Assembly: GCA_013696915.1 (NCBI GenBank)
Contig: JACCXR010000227.1
Coordinates: 1-6,479, forward strand
Length of the DNA stretch: 6,479 bases
Source: Euzebyaceae bacterium
GTDB taxonomy: Bacteria; Actinomycetota; Nitriliruptoria; Euzebyales; Egibacteraceae
Reading direction: 5' to 3'
Position numbers and translations under genes: made by a program. The notes beneath the pieces were generated by a model. It had not been told where the DNA came from. It worked only from the letters and a program-made list of their open reading frames with translations, and made no database searches. This document shows, one piece after another, positions 1-5,681 of this stretch (the stretch's first letter is position 1; every line of letters starts with the position of its first letter).

Positions 1-686
1 GCCGCCGCCAGCAGCTCCGGCAGGTCGAGCACACCCGTGCCCACCTCGGTGGTGCGGTGCGCCACCCCGGCCTGTGGCTCGGCGACGTCGGGCGCGCCGT
101 CCGGCAGCCGGTCTTTGACGTGCACCAGGCGGCACCGGTCGCCGAAGCGGCGCAGCTCGGCGGCTGGATCGGCGCCTCCGGCGAGCACCCAGTACGTATC
201 GAGCTCGACCTGCAGCAGCGCGGGGTCCACGAGCGCGCAGAGCCAGTCCAGCGCCGGCCGCCCCTCGAAGCGGGCGTACTCGAAGTCGTGGTGGTGGTAG
301 ACGAGCTGGACCCCGGCCTGGCGGCACCGCTCCCCGATGCCGGCGAGGGACCGGGCGACGTCCCGGTACGCGTCCAGGTCCGCGCGCCGCGGCTCGTCGA
401 GCCAGGCGCAGACCAGGTGCTCGCAGCCGAGCTCGAGCGTCACGTCGATCAGCCGGTCCAGCTCGCGCTCCAGGGCGCCGAGGTGCGCGTGGCAGCCGAC
501 AGCCGCGAGGCCGAGCCGTCGCAGCACCGCACGGGTGGCCGCGCCGGAGCGGTCGGCACCCATGAGCTCCTCGACGAGCTCGACCCCGTCGAAGCCGAGC
601 TCGGCGACGCGGCCGAGCGTCCCGGCGTGGTCGCGGGCCGCGGCGGCCCGAACGGTCCACAGCTGCAGCGCGACGGGCAGTCCCAC
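1..686 (-). CDS. Sugar phosphate isomerase/epimerase, xylose-isomerase-like TIM barrel (partial, C-terminus off the left edge)
   Basis: The 228 visible residues have the hallmarks of the AP endonuclease 2/xylose isomerase-like TIM-barrel superfamily (IolE, D-tagatose 3-epimerase and relatives). These enzymes isomerise, epimerise, dehydrate or cleave sugars using a divalent metal. Visible motifs are LQLWTVR at the N-terminus (7-13), GFDGVEL (31-37), HHHDFEY (131-137), ELDTYWVLAGG (161-171), VHVKD (188-192) and EVGTG (214-218). Likely metal and catalytic residues are D163, H189 and E214, inferred from family pattern. Relatives are about 260-290 residues, so some 30-60 residues are missing. The GTG at 686 is chosen because GGGGAG lies 8 nt upstream. 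It begins 2 nt after the preceding oxidoreductase stop, so the two are very likely co-transcribed and translationally coupled. No signal peptide is seen. The exact substrate and reaction cannot be read from the sequence; a lyase or dehydratase role is possible. Confidence 0.9.
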   Translation of the reverse strand, partial: MGLPVALQLWTVRAAAARDHAGTLGRVAELGFDGVELVEELMGADRSGAATRAVLRRLGLAAVGCHAHLGALERELDRLIDVTLELGCEHLVCAWLDEPRRADLDAYRDVARSLAGIGERCRQAGVQLVYHHHDFEYARFEGRPALDWLCALVDPALLQVELDTYWVLAGGADPAAELRRFGDRCRLVHVKDRLPDGAPDVAEPQAGVAHRTTEVGTGVLDLPELLAA

Positions 687-688
687 GA

Positions 689-1774
689 TCAGGTCTCCCC
701 GGCCGGCAGCGCCGCGACGAGGTCACGGGCGAGCAGCAGGTCCTCGAGCGCGTCGGCCGGCGTCGTCCGCGGCGCCGAACCGGCGGTGACGGCGTCATGG
801 AACGCGATCCACTCGCTGGTGAAGGGATCCTCCCAGGACAGCTGCGCGCTCGCCTCGGTCACCCCGCCGCCCGCGGTCCGCTGCGTGGTCCGCAACCGGG
901 TCGGCAGGTTGCGCACGAACGGCGAGTCGTACTCAAGCCGCAGGACGCGGTCGTCGGCGTGGATCTCCAGATGCGTGTCGACGCGCGGGATCTCGTCGAA
1001 GCCCGTCTCGAAGTGGCAGACGAACGATCCGTAGTCCAGCGCCGCGGACAGCCACGGCGACTCGTCCGTCCCCCTCCGGGCGGCGTAGAGGATTCCGTGC
1101 GGCAGCCCGAACAGGCCGCGCAGCACGCAGAAGTCGTGCGAGTTCAGCGTCACCAGGTACAGGTAGGCGGCGAGAGCAGCCGGGGAGTCGTCCCCCAACG
1201 TGTCGCTCACGAGCGCCCGCTCCCTCGCGCGCGCCTCGTCCGCCAGCGCCCGCGGCAACTCGCCCCGCTCGACATGGTGGGTCTGGTCGAGGATCAGCCG
1301 GTTGCGGCCGAGCACGGCGTGCACCCGCACCAGCCGGACCGGCCGACCGTCCTCCAGCAGCCGGCGGGCCTCGGTGAACGTCTGGGCGTAGCGCCGCATG
1401 TAGCCGACCTGGACCACCACCCCGCCGGTGCCCGCGGCCGCGACCACGGCCCGCGCCTCGGCGAGCCCGAGGCACAGCGGCTTCTCCACCAGGACGTGCT
1501 TGCCGGCGGCCACGGCCGCCAGCGTCGTCTCGGCGTGGAAAGCGTGCGGGTTGGCAACCAGGACGGCGTCGACGTCGCCACGGGCGACCAGCTCTCCGGG
1601 GTCGGTGCAGCCGGCCGGCACGCCCCACCGGCGCGCGACCGCGTCGGCGACGGCGGGGACCGCGTCGCACACCGCGGTGACGGTGAACAGGTCTCGCAGG
1701 AAGGCCAGCGTCGGCAGGTGGATGGCCTGGGCGACCTCGCCGCAGCCGACCACGCCGACGCGGATCCGCCTCAC
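689..1774 (-). CDS. Gfo/Idh/MocA family NAD(P)-dependent oxidoreductase
   Basis: This is a complete 361-residue protein, the usual length for the Gfo/Idh/MocA family. The family oxidises or reduces hydroxyl groups of sugars, inositols and glycosides in the cytoplasm. A Rossmann domain occupies about residues 4-120, with the dinucleotide-binding glycine motif GVVGCGEVA (7-15) and the diagnostic EKP motif (97-99, in VLVEKPL). The C-terminal alpha/beta domain runs from about 125 to 355 and carries NSHDF (211-215), where H213 is a candidate catalytic or substrate-binding residue. The GTG start at 1774 overlaps the aldo/keto reductase stop (GTGA), with GGAGG 7 nt upstream. The reading frame stays open far upstream (to about 2506), but that extension only shadows the reductase gene in another frame and was not used. 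The next gene starts 2 nt after the stop. Substrate unknown; a sugar or glycoside is inferred from context. Confidence 0.94.
   Translation of the reverse strand: MRRIRVGVVGCGEVAQAIHLPTLAFLRDLFTVTAVCDAVPAVADAVARRWGVPAGCTDPGELVARGDVDAVLVANPHAFHAETTLAAVAAGKHVLVEKPLCLGLAEARAVVAAAGTGGVVVQVGYMRRYAQTFTEARRLLEDGRPVRLVRVHAVLGRNRLILDQTHHVERGELPRALADEARARERALVSDTLGDDSPAALAAYLYLVTLNSHDFCVLRGLFGLPHGILYAARRGTDESPWLSAALDYGSFVCHFETGFDEIPRVDTHLEIHADDRVLRLEYDSPFVRNLPTRLRTTQRTAGGGVTEASAQLSWEDPFTSEWIAFHDAVTAGSAPRTTPADALEDLLLARDLVAALPAGET
695..700 (-). promoter_or_regulatory. Ribosome binding site of the isomerase/epimerase gene
   Basis: GGGGAG lies 8 nt before the GTG at 686, inside the last codons of the upstream oxidoreductase gene. 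It supports this start and implies coupled translation of the two genes. Confidence 0.6.
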
Positions 1775-2694
1775 GGGCCGGCCTCCAGATTGAGCCACCT
1801 GACCTCCTCCTCCGTGAGGTCCACGTCGAGCGCGCGCAGGCTCGACCGGAGCTCGTCCGCGGTGCGCGGGCCGATCGTGGCGAAGGTCGGGAACGGCTGG
1901 TGCAGCACCCAGGCCAGGGCGACGTGGTTGGCCTCGCAGCCCTTGCTCGACGCCAGCGCCCCCGCCCGGCGGCGGCGCTCGGTGTTGCCCGCGCCGACGT
2001 AGTGCCCGGCGGCGCCGACCGCCCGCGGCGGGTCGGCGAAAAACCCGCCGGCCTGCGCCGACCAGGCGAAGACGGGGAGCTGACGCCGCCTGTACCACGA
2101 CCGCGACCCGGGGTCGCAGGCCGAGACCGCTCCCGGGTAGGGCGGGTGCGCCTGCACGGCCAGGCTCAGGTGCGGGCTGCTGGCCGCGAACCCGTCGATG
2201 TCGTCCGAGTGGGACGCCTCGAGCGCCTGGTCCAGGCGGTCGGTCGACCAGTTCGACGCCCCGTACGCCCCGATCCTTCCCGCTCTCCGGTGCTCGGACA
2301 GGGCGCTCAGCACGGGGCGCACCGGCACGCCCGGGTCGTCGCGGTGGAGCAGGTACAGGTCGACGTAGGTGGTCCGCAGGCGGGCCAGGCTCTCCTTCAG
2401 GTCGGCGGTGAGGTCGTGCGGCGTGACCCGCCGGCGTCCGTCGTAGGGGTGGCAGCCCTTCGAGACGAAGACGACCTCGTCGCGCCGGCCGTGCGCCGCG
2501 AGCCACGCCCCGACGGCGCGCTCGCTGCTGCCGCCGCCGTACTCGTGGGCGCAGTCGACGACGTTGCCGCCCGCCTCCAGCCAGGCGCCCATCAGCTCCT
2601 CGACCGTCGCCATGTCGGTCTCCCGGAACTGCAGCGTCCCGAGCACGAGCACCGACAGAGGGCGCCCCAGAGGCGGGAAATCGCGGTACCGCAC
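1771..2694 (-). CDS. Aldo/keto reductase
   Basis: A 307-residue protein of typical length for the (beta/alpha)8 aldo/keto reductase superfamily, which interconverts aldehydes or ketones and alcohols using NAD(P)H. The catalytic tetrad is visible: D47 (in NVVDCAHEY), Y52, K79 (in VFVSKG) and H117 (in DLYLLHRDD). Other family features are GAYGASNWS (142-150), FAWSAQAGGFF (209-219) and, at the C-terminal cofactor site, IGPRTADEL (274-282). It is the first gene of the leftward operon and overlaps the next gene by 4 nt. The start is uncertain. GTG at 2694 has AAGGA 7 nt upstream and gives VRYRDFPPLG, which matches how family members begin. In-frame ATG 2721 (316 aa) or TTG 2730 (319 aa) would add a short tail with untypical codons and no good ribosome site. 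It may reduce an aldose or keto-sugar made in this pathway; that role is inferred. Confidence 0.92.
   Translation of the reverse strand: MRYRDFPPLGRPLSVLVLGTLQFRETDMATVEELMGAWLEAGGNVVDCAHEYGGGSSERAVGAWLAAHGRRDEVVFVSKGCHPYDGRRRVTPHDLTADLKESLARLRTTYVDLYLLHRDDPGVPVRPVLSALSEHRRAGRIGAYGASNWSTDRLDQALEASHSDDIDGFAASSPHLSLAVQAHPPYPGAVSACDPGSRSWYRRRQLPVFAWSAQAGGFFADPPRAVGAAGHYVGAGNTERRRRAGALASSKGCEANHVALAWVLHQPFPTFATIGPRTADELRSSLRALDVDLTEEEVRWLNLEAGP
1782..1786 (-). promoter_or_regulatory. Ribosome binding site that sets the start of the first Gfo/Idh/MocA gene
   Basis: GGAGG lies 7 nt before the GTG at 1774, within the last codons of the aldo/keto reductase. It is the reason for choosing the overlapping GTGA start over the long upstream-open frame. 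Confidence 0.7.
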
Positions 2695-2700
2695 GCCGTC

Positions 2701-2710
2701 GTCCTTGACG
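2701..2710 (-). repeat. Left copy of 10-bp inverted repeat (possible operator half)
   Basis: GTCCTTGACG on the plus strand, which reads CGTCAAGGAC toward the aldo/keto reductase. It is the exact reverse complement of 2763-2772. On the plus strand it includes TTGACG (2705-2710), a -35-like hexamer pointing at the hydrolase gene; on the minus strand it includes the reductase's AAGGA. The match does not extend at either end. Confidence 0.6.
2702..2706 (-). promoter_or_regulatory. Ribosome binding site favouring the GTG start of the aldo/keto reductase
   Basis: AAGGA lies 7 nt upstream of GTG 2694. It is embedded in the left copy of the 10-bp inverted repeat. The alternative ATG at 2721 has no comparable site; if that start were used, this stretch would be coding. 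Confidence 0.45.
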
Positions 2711-2731
2711 TTAGTCTCCATCGTAGACAAA
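2711..2731. repeat. Imperfect palindrome, candidate regulator site
   Basis: The arms TTAGTCT (2711-2717) and AGACAAA (2725-2731) are inverted with 6 of 7 positions paired, around a 7-nt centre. This sits in the AT-richer core of the divergent region and overlaps the alternative reductase ATG. It has the size of a dimeric repressor site, but no regulator gene is in the window and no known operator consensus is matched convincingly. Confidence 0.3.
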
Positions 2732-2738
2732 CTGGGGA

Positions 2739-2768
2739 CACCTAAGCACGGCGGCCCATGGCCGTCAA
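2739..2768 (-). promoter_or_regulatory. Candidate promoter for the leftward operon
   Basis: On the minus strand TTGACG (2768-2763), an 18-nt spacer and TAGGTG (2744-2739) resemble actinomycete housekeeping promoters (TTGACR, about 18 nt, TAGRRT), although the last -10 base is G rather than T. The transcript would begin near 2732, leaving a leader of about 38 nt before GTG 2694. The -35 hexamer is part of the right inverted-repeat copy. Confidence 0.35.
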
Positions 2769-2772
2769 GGAC
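2763..2772 (+). repeat. Right copy of 10-bp inverted repeat (possible operator half)
   Basis: CGTCAAGGAC reads toward the hydrolase, 19 nt before its GTG. It is the exact reverse complement of 2701-2710. The copy centres are 62 bp apart, close to six helical turns, so a protein bound at both would face the same side of the DNA. Confidence 0.6.
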
Positions 2773-2777
2773 CGGGG

Positions 2778-2783
2778 AGGAGG
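2778..2783 (+). promoter_or_regulatory. Ribosome binding site that sets the glycoside hydrolase start
   Basis: AGGAGG lies 8 nt before the GTG at 2792, in a purine-rich run (2774-2788). The reading frame is open back to about 2564, but that part overlaps the divergent reductase gene and has no such site. Confidence 0.75.
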
Positions 2784-2791
2784 GGGGGCCA

Positions 2792-5029
2792 GTGGGCCCG
2801 CGCGTCGTCGGCTCGCTGAACCGGGGGTGGCGCTACCACGCCGGCGCGGTGCCGGGCAGTGGCAGGGGCGACCTCGACGACCGCCACTTCGCGCCGGTGA
2901 CGCTGCCGCACAGCAACGTCACCCTGCCGTGGCACGGGTTCGACGACACTGCCTACCAGTTCGTCTCCACCTACCGCCGGCACCTCCGCCTGCCCGCCGA
3001 CCCCGGCGGCGCCCGGGTGTTCGCCGACTTCGACGGCGTGATGACCGCCGCGACGCTGACGGTGAACGGGCGGCGGGTCGGCGACCATCGCGGCGGCTAC
3101 GTGCCCTGCTCGTTCGAGCTGACCGACCACGTGCGCTGGGGCGGCGACAACGTCCTGGCCGTGGAGGTCGACTCGACCGAGCGGCCCGACATCCCGCCGT
3201 TTGGCGGGCACGTCGACTACCTGGCGTTCGGTGGGATCTACCGCGAAGCCCGGCTGCGGATCGTCCCGGCGACGTTCGTCCGCGAGGTGTTCGCCAAGCC
3301 GGTCGACGTGCTGACCGGCGCGCGCCGGCTCGACGTCCGCTGCTTCCTCGACGGGGCCGCGCCCGACGCCCCTCCACTCCGGCTGAAGGCGGCCGTCCAC
3401 GACGGGGACCGCTGCGTCGCGGCGGCCTGGCGGGAGGTCGCGCCCGCGGACTCCCCCGACGGCGGGCACACCGTCACGGTGTCCGGGTTGGAGCAGCTGG
3501 GGCTGTGGGACCTCGACCATCCCGGGTTGTACCGGGTCGTGGTCAGCCTCTACGACGCCGGCGGCTGCATCGACACCGTCGAGGTGCGCGTCGGCCTGCG
3601 CGACGCGCGGTTCACCGCCGAGGGCTTCTTCCTCAACGGCAGGCGCGTCAAGCTCCGGGGGCTCAACCGGCACCAGACCTTCCCGCACGTCGGCGGGGCG
3701 ATGCCCGCACGCGTCCAGCGCCGCGACGCACGGATCCTGCGTCAGGAGCTGAAGTGCAACGCGGTCCGCACGTCGCACTACCCGCAGTCTCCCAGCTTCC
3801 TCGACGCCTGCGACGAGCTGGGGTTGCTGGTGTTCGAGGAGATGCCCGGCTGGCAGCACGTCGGGGACGAGGGCTGGAAGGACCTGGCCTGCCGCGACGT
3901 CGAAGCCATGGTGCGGCGCGACTGGAACCACCCGTCGATCATCCTGTGGGGCGTCCGCGTGAACGAGTCGTTCGACTGCCCCGAGCTCTACCGGCGCACG
4001 AACGCGATCGCCCGACGGCTCGACGACTCGCGACCGACCAGCGGCGTGCGGTACCTCCCGGACTCCGAGCTGCTTGAGGACGTCTTCGCGCTCAACGACT
4101 TCGGTCCCGACGGGTTGCTGCTCGCGCCGAACCATGCCGGCTACCTGGTGTCGGAGTTCGCCGGCCACATGTTCCCGACCAAGCGGACGGACAACGTCGA
4201 GCGGGTGCAGGCGCAGGCGCTCCTGCACGCGACCGTGCACGACCGGCTTGCCGGCGACGACCGCTACGCGGGCGGCTTCGGCTGGTGCGCGTTCGACTAC
4301 AACACCCATGCCGAGTTCGGCTCCGGGGACCGCGTCTGCTACCACGGCGTCGCGGACATCTTCCGGGTCCCCAAGCCGGCGGCCGGGTTCTACCGCTCGC
4401 AGTGCGATTCCGGCGAGGAGGTCGTCCTCGAACCGGGGTTCCACTGGTCCGCCGGCGACCACGCCGAGTACGGCGGGCCGGGCCGGGGCGCCATCTTCTC
4501 CAACTGCGACCGCGTCCTGGCCTACGTGGACGGCGCGCTCGTGGCCGACCTCCTCCCGGACCACAAGTCTTTCCCGCACCTGCCGCACGCGCCGTTCTTC
4601 TTCGACCAGACCAGCGGGATCGCGCCGTGGCGCCGGACGTGGGGAGACCTCACGCTCGAGGGCTACCTCGGCGGGACCCTGGCCACGACGAAGACGTTCT
4701 CGGGCCGCGGCGTCGACCGGGCCCTCTGCGTCCTGACGGACGACGAGGAGTTGGACGCGGACGGCAGCGACGCGACCCGCGTCGTGCTGCGCGTCACCGA
4801 CGAGTACGGCGTCACGCGGCCGCACGCCACCGGGGCGATCCGGCTCGAGGTCTCGGGACCCGCGGCGCTCGTCGGCGACAACCCGGTCCCCCTGATCGGC
4901 GGCGTGGCGGTCGTGTGGCTGCGCGCCGACGAGCGGCCGGGGACCGTCCGGGTGGTCGCGATCCACCCGGACCTCGGCACGGCGACCGCCGAGGTGGCGG
5001 TGCGGGAGGTGGCGGCGGAACGATGGTGA
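2792..5029 (+). CDS. Glycoside hydrolase family 2 (beta-galactosidase-like)
   Basis: A 745-residue retaining glycosidase of GH2 (beta-galactosidase, beta-glucuronidase and beta-mannosidase family). Domains in order: an N-terminal jelly-roll (about 8-157, ending FGGIYREARL), an Ig-like sandwich (about 160-268), a catalytic TIM barrel (about 270-535), a C-terminal sandwich resembling DUF4982 (about 545-640), and a last Ig-like domain (about 655-738). Conserved barrel motifs are RGLNRHQ (289-295), NAVRTSHYP (323-331), acid/base E392 (in WGVRVNES), nucleophile E455 (in LVSEFAGH) and W498 (in FGWCAFDYNTH). Both catalytic glutamates are present, so the enzyme should be active. There is no signal peptide or membrane segment, so it should act in the cytoplasm on imported oligosaccharides or glycosides. 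It heads the rightward operon and overlaps the MOSC gene by 7 nt. Which sugar it releases cannot be told from sequence. GTG 2792 is chosen for its AGGAGG. Confidence 0.95.
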   Translation: MGPRVVGSLNRGWRYHAGAVPGSGRGDLDDRHFAPVTLPHSNVTLPWHGFDDTAYQFVSTYRRHLRLPADPGGARVFADFDGVMTAATLTVNGRRVGDHRGGYVPCSFELTDHVRWGGDNVLAVEVDSTERPDIPPFGGHVDYLAFGGIYREARLRIVPATFVREVFAKPVDVLTGARRLDVRCFLDGAAPDAPPLRLKAAVHDGDRCVAAAWREVAPADSPDGGHTVTVSGLEQLGLWDLDHPGLYRVVVSLYDAGGCIDTVEVRVGLRDARFTAEGFFLNGRRVKLRGLNRHQTFPHVGGAMPARVQRRDARILRQELKCNAVRTSHYPQSPSFLDACDELGLLVFEEMPGWQHVGDEGWKDLACRDVEAMVRRDWNHPSIILWGVRVNESFDCPELYRRTNAIARRLDDSRPTSGVRYLPDSELLEDVFALNDFGPDGLLLAPNHAGYLVSEFAGHMFPTKRTDNVERVQAQALLHATVHDRLAGDDRYAGGFGWCAFDYNTHAEFGSGDRVCYHGVADIFRVPKPAAGFYRSQCDSGEEVVLEPGFHWSAGDHAEYGGPGRGAIFSNCDRVLAYVDGALVADLLPDHKSFPHLPHAPFFFDQTSGIAPWRRTWGDLTLEGYLGGTLATTKTFSGRGVDRALCVLTDDEELDADGSDATRVVLRVTDEYGVTRPHATGAIRLEVSGPAALVGDNPVPLIGGVAVVWLRADERPGTVRVVAIHPDLGTATAEVAVREVAAERW

Positions 5030-5637
5030 ACGACGTCACGACGCGCGCGCCCGAGCGGCGGGCGGCTCCGGGCACCCTCGGGCTGGCGGTGGAGGCGGTG
5101 CTCACCGCGAGCAGCGCCGGCACATTCGTCTCGGTCCGCGTCCAGTCCGTGCAGCTCGACTACGGGGGCATCCCCGGCGACCGGCACCACGGGCTCACGA
5201 TGCGGACCAACAGCCGCGAGGTCAGGGCCTACGCCAGGGGGACCGAGGTCCGCAACCGCCGGCAGCTGACCCTGCTCTCGGCCGAGGAGTGCGCCGACGT
5301 GGCGCGCCGCCTCGCCATCGACAGCCTGGAGCCCGAGTGGCTGGGCGCCAACGTCCTCGTCAGCGGCTGCCCCGAGTTCAGCTGCCTGCCCGTGGGGACG
5401 CGGCTGTTGTTCCCGAGCGGCGCGGGGCTGGTCTGCGAGGGGGAGAACCTGCCGTGCCGCAACCCCGGTGAGGTCGTCCAGCAGCGGCACCCGGCCGTCC
5501 GCGGGCTCGTCCGGGCGTTCGTGCGGGAGGCCTACGGACGCCGGGGCATCGTGGCGTCCGTCGAGCGTCCCGGGGAGATCCGGTCCGGCGACCGCGCCCG
5601 CATCGTCCGCCCGCCGGTGTACACGACCCTCACGTAG
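5023..5637 (+). CDS. MOSC domain-containing protein
   Basis: A 204-residue stand-alone MOSC-domain protein. The MOSC fold is the C-terminal domain of molybdenum cofactor sulfurase and also occurs alone, as in YiiM and the mitochondrial amidoxime-reducing component. It is tied to molybdenum cofactor binding and sulfur transfer through a conserved cysteine. Visible here are GIPGDRHHGL (49-58), RNRRQLTLLSAEE (77-89), LGANVLVSG (107-115), LPVGTRLLF (122-130) and CEGENLPCRNPG (138-149), where C145 is the likely conserved cysteine; the end RGIVASVERPGEIRSGD (174-190) is also typical. ATG 5023 lies within the last codons of the hydrolase (ATGGTGA), with GGGAGG about 13 nt upstream, pointing to translational coupling. 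The same frame is open far upstream, but only as a shadow of the hydrolase. What it does in a sugar operon is unknown; no molybdoenzyme is present in the window. Confidence 0.9.
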   Translation: MVNDVTTRAPERRAAPGTLGLAVEAVLTASSAGTFVSVRVQSVQLDYGGIPGDRHHGLTMRTNSREVRAYARGTEVRNRRQLTLLSAEECADVARRLAIDSLEPEWLGANVLVSGCPEFSCLPVGTRLLFPSGAGLVCEGENLPCRNPGEVVQQRHPAVRGLVRAFVREAYGRRGIVASVERPGEIRSGDRARIVRPPVYTTLT

Positions 5638-5653
5638 AACCGGTCCCGTGAAG

Positions 5654-5667
5654 GCCGCCGCGGCGGC
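5654..5667. repeat. 14-bp perfect palindrome before the second oxidoreductase gene
   Basis: GCCGCCGCGGCGGC lies in the 44-nt gap between the MOSC and second oxidoreductase genes and abuts the AGGAGG ribosome site. In RNA it could form a 5-bp stem with a CGCG loop. There is no T-run, so it is not a classic terminator. In DNA this GC-rich, a palindrome of only G and C may be chance. Confidence 0.4.
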
Positions 5668-5673
5668 AGGAGG
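5668..5673 (+). promoter_or_regulatory. Ribosome binding site of the second Gfo/Idh/MocA gene
   Basis: AGGAGG lies 8 nt before GTG 5682, the same arrangement as at the hydrolase gene. It fixes the start and sits directly after a GC-only palindrome that could affect access to it. Confidence 0.75.
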
Positions 5674-5681
5674 GTTGCGTC

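Larger units (their letters stand above)
2695..2791. promoter_or_regulatory. Divergent intergenic control region between the two operons
   Basis: These 97 bases separate the leftward aldo/keto reductase from the rightward glycoside hydrolase and must carry the start signals of both operons if each is transcribed from here. The middle (about 2711-2750) is clearly less GC-rich than the surrounding genes, as expected of promoter DNA. It holds a 10-bp perfect inverted repeat at its flanks, a smaller imperfect palindrome, and a candidate leftward promoter. I found no convincing -10 box for the rightward promoter. Confidence 0.7.

Noticed and set aside
111..120. A near copy (9/10) of the intergenic 10-mer, CGTCAAAGAC on the minus strand
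   Set aside because: It encodes the conserved VKD residues of the isomerase, so it is explained by protein sequence and is taken as a chance match.
57..2002. Long plus-strand open frames at 57-1034 and 797-2002 (325 and 401 residues)
   Set aside because: They lie opposite the isomerase, oxidoreductase and reductase genes, whose family motifs are clear. Their translations show no recognisable domain and are typical antisense shadows in GC-rich DNA.
1775..2506. Extension of the first Gfo/Idh/MocA protein to 605 residues
   Set aside because: The extra part overlaps the aldo/keto reductase in another frame. The Rossmann glycine motif begins at residue 7 of the GTG 1774 product, where the family normally begins.
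2705..2733. A rightward promoter from TTGACG (2705-2710) with CAAACT (2728-2733) at 17 nt
   Set aside because: CAAACT lacks the key first T of a -10 box and no better hexamer sits at 16-18 nt, so I do not call it as a feature.
2564..2791. N-terminal extension of the GH2 frame to an ATG at 2564
   Set aside because: It would overlap the divergent reductase gene, has no ribosome site and no GH2 similarity; GTG 2792 with AGGAGG gives a normal N-terminus.
2765..4966. A 733-residue minus-strand open frame
   Set aside because: It is antisense to the GH2 gene, which has all its catalytic motifs; the product is low-complexity (V/A/R/P/G-rich) with no domain.
4285..5022. N-terminal extension of the MOSC frame to 4285 (450 residues)
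   Set aside because: The added part is the shadow frame of the GH2 gene, rich in R, G and P with no domain; the MOSC similarity begins after ATG 5023.
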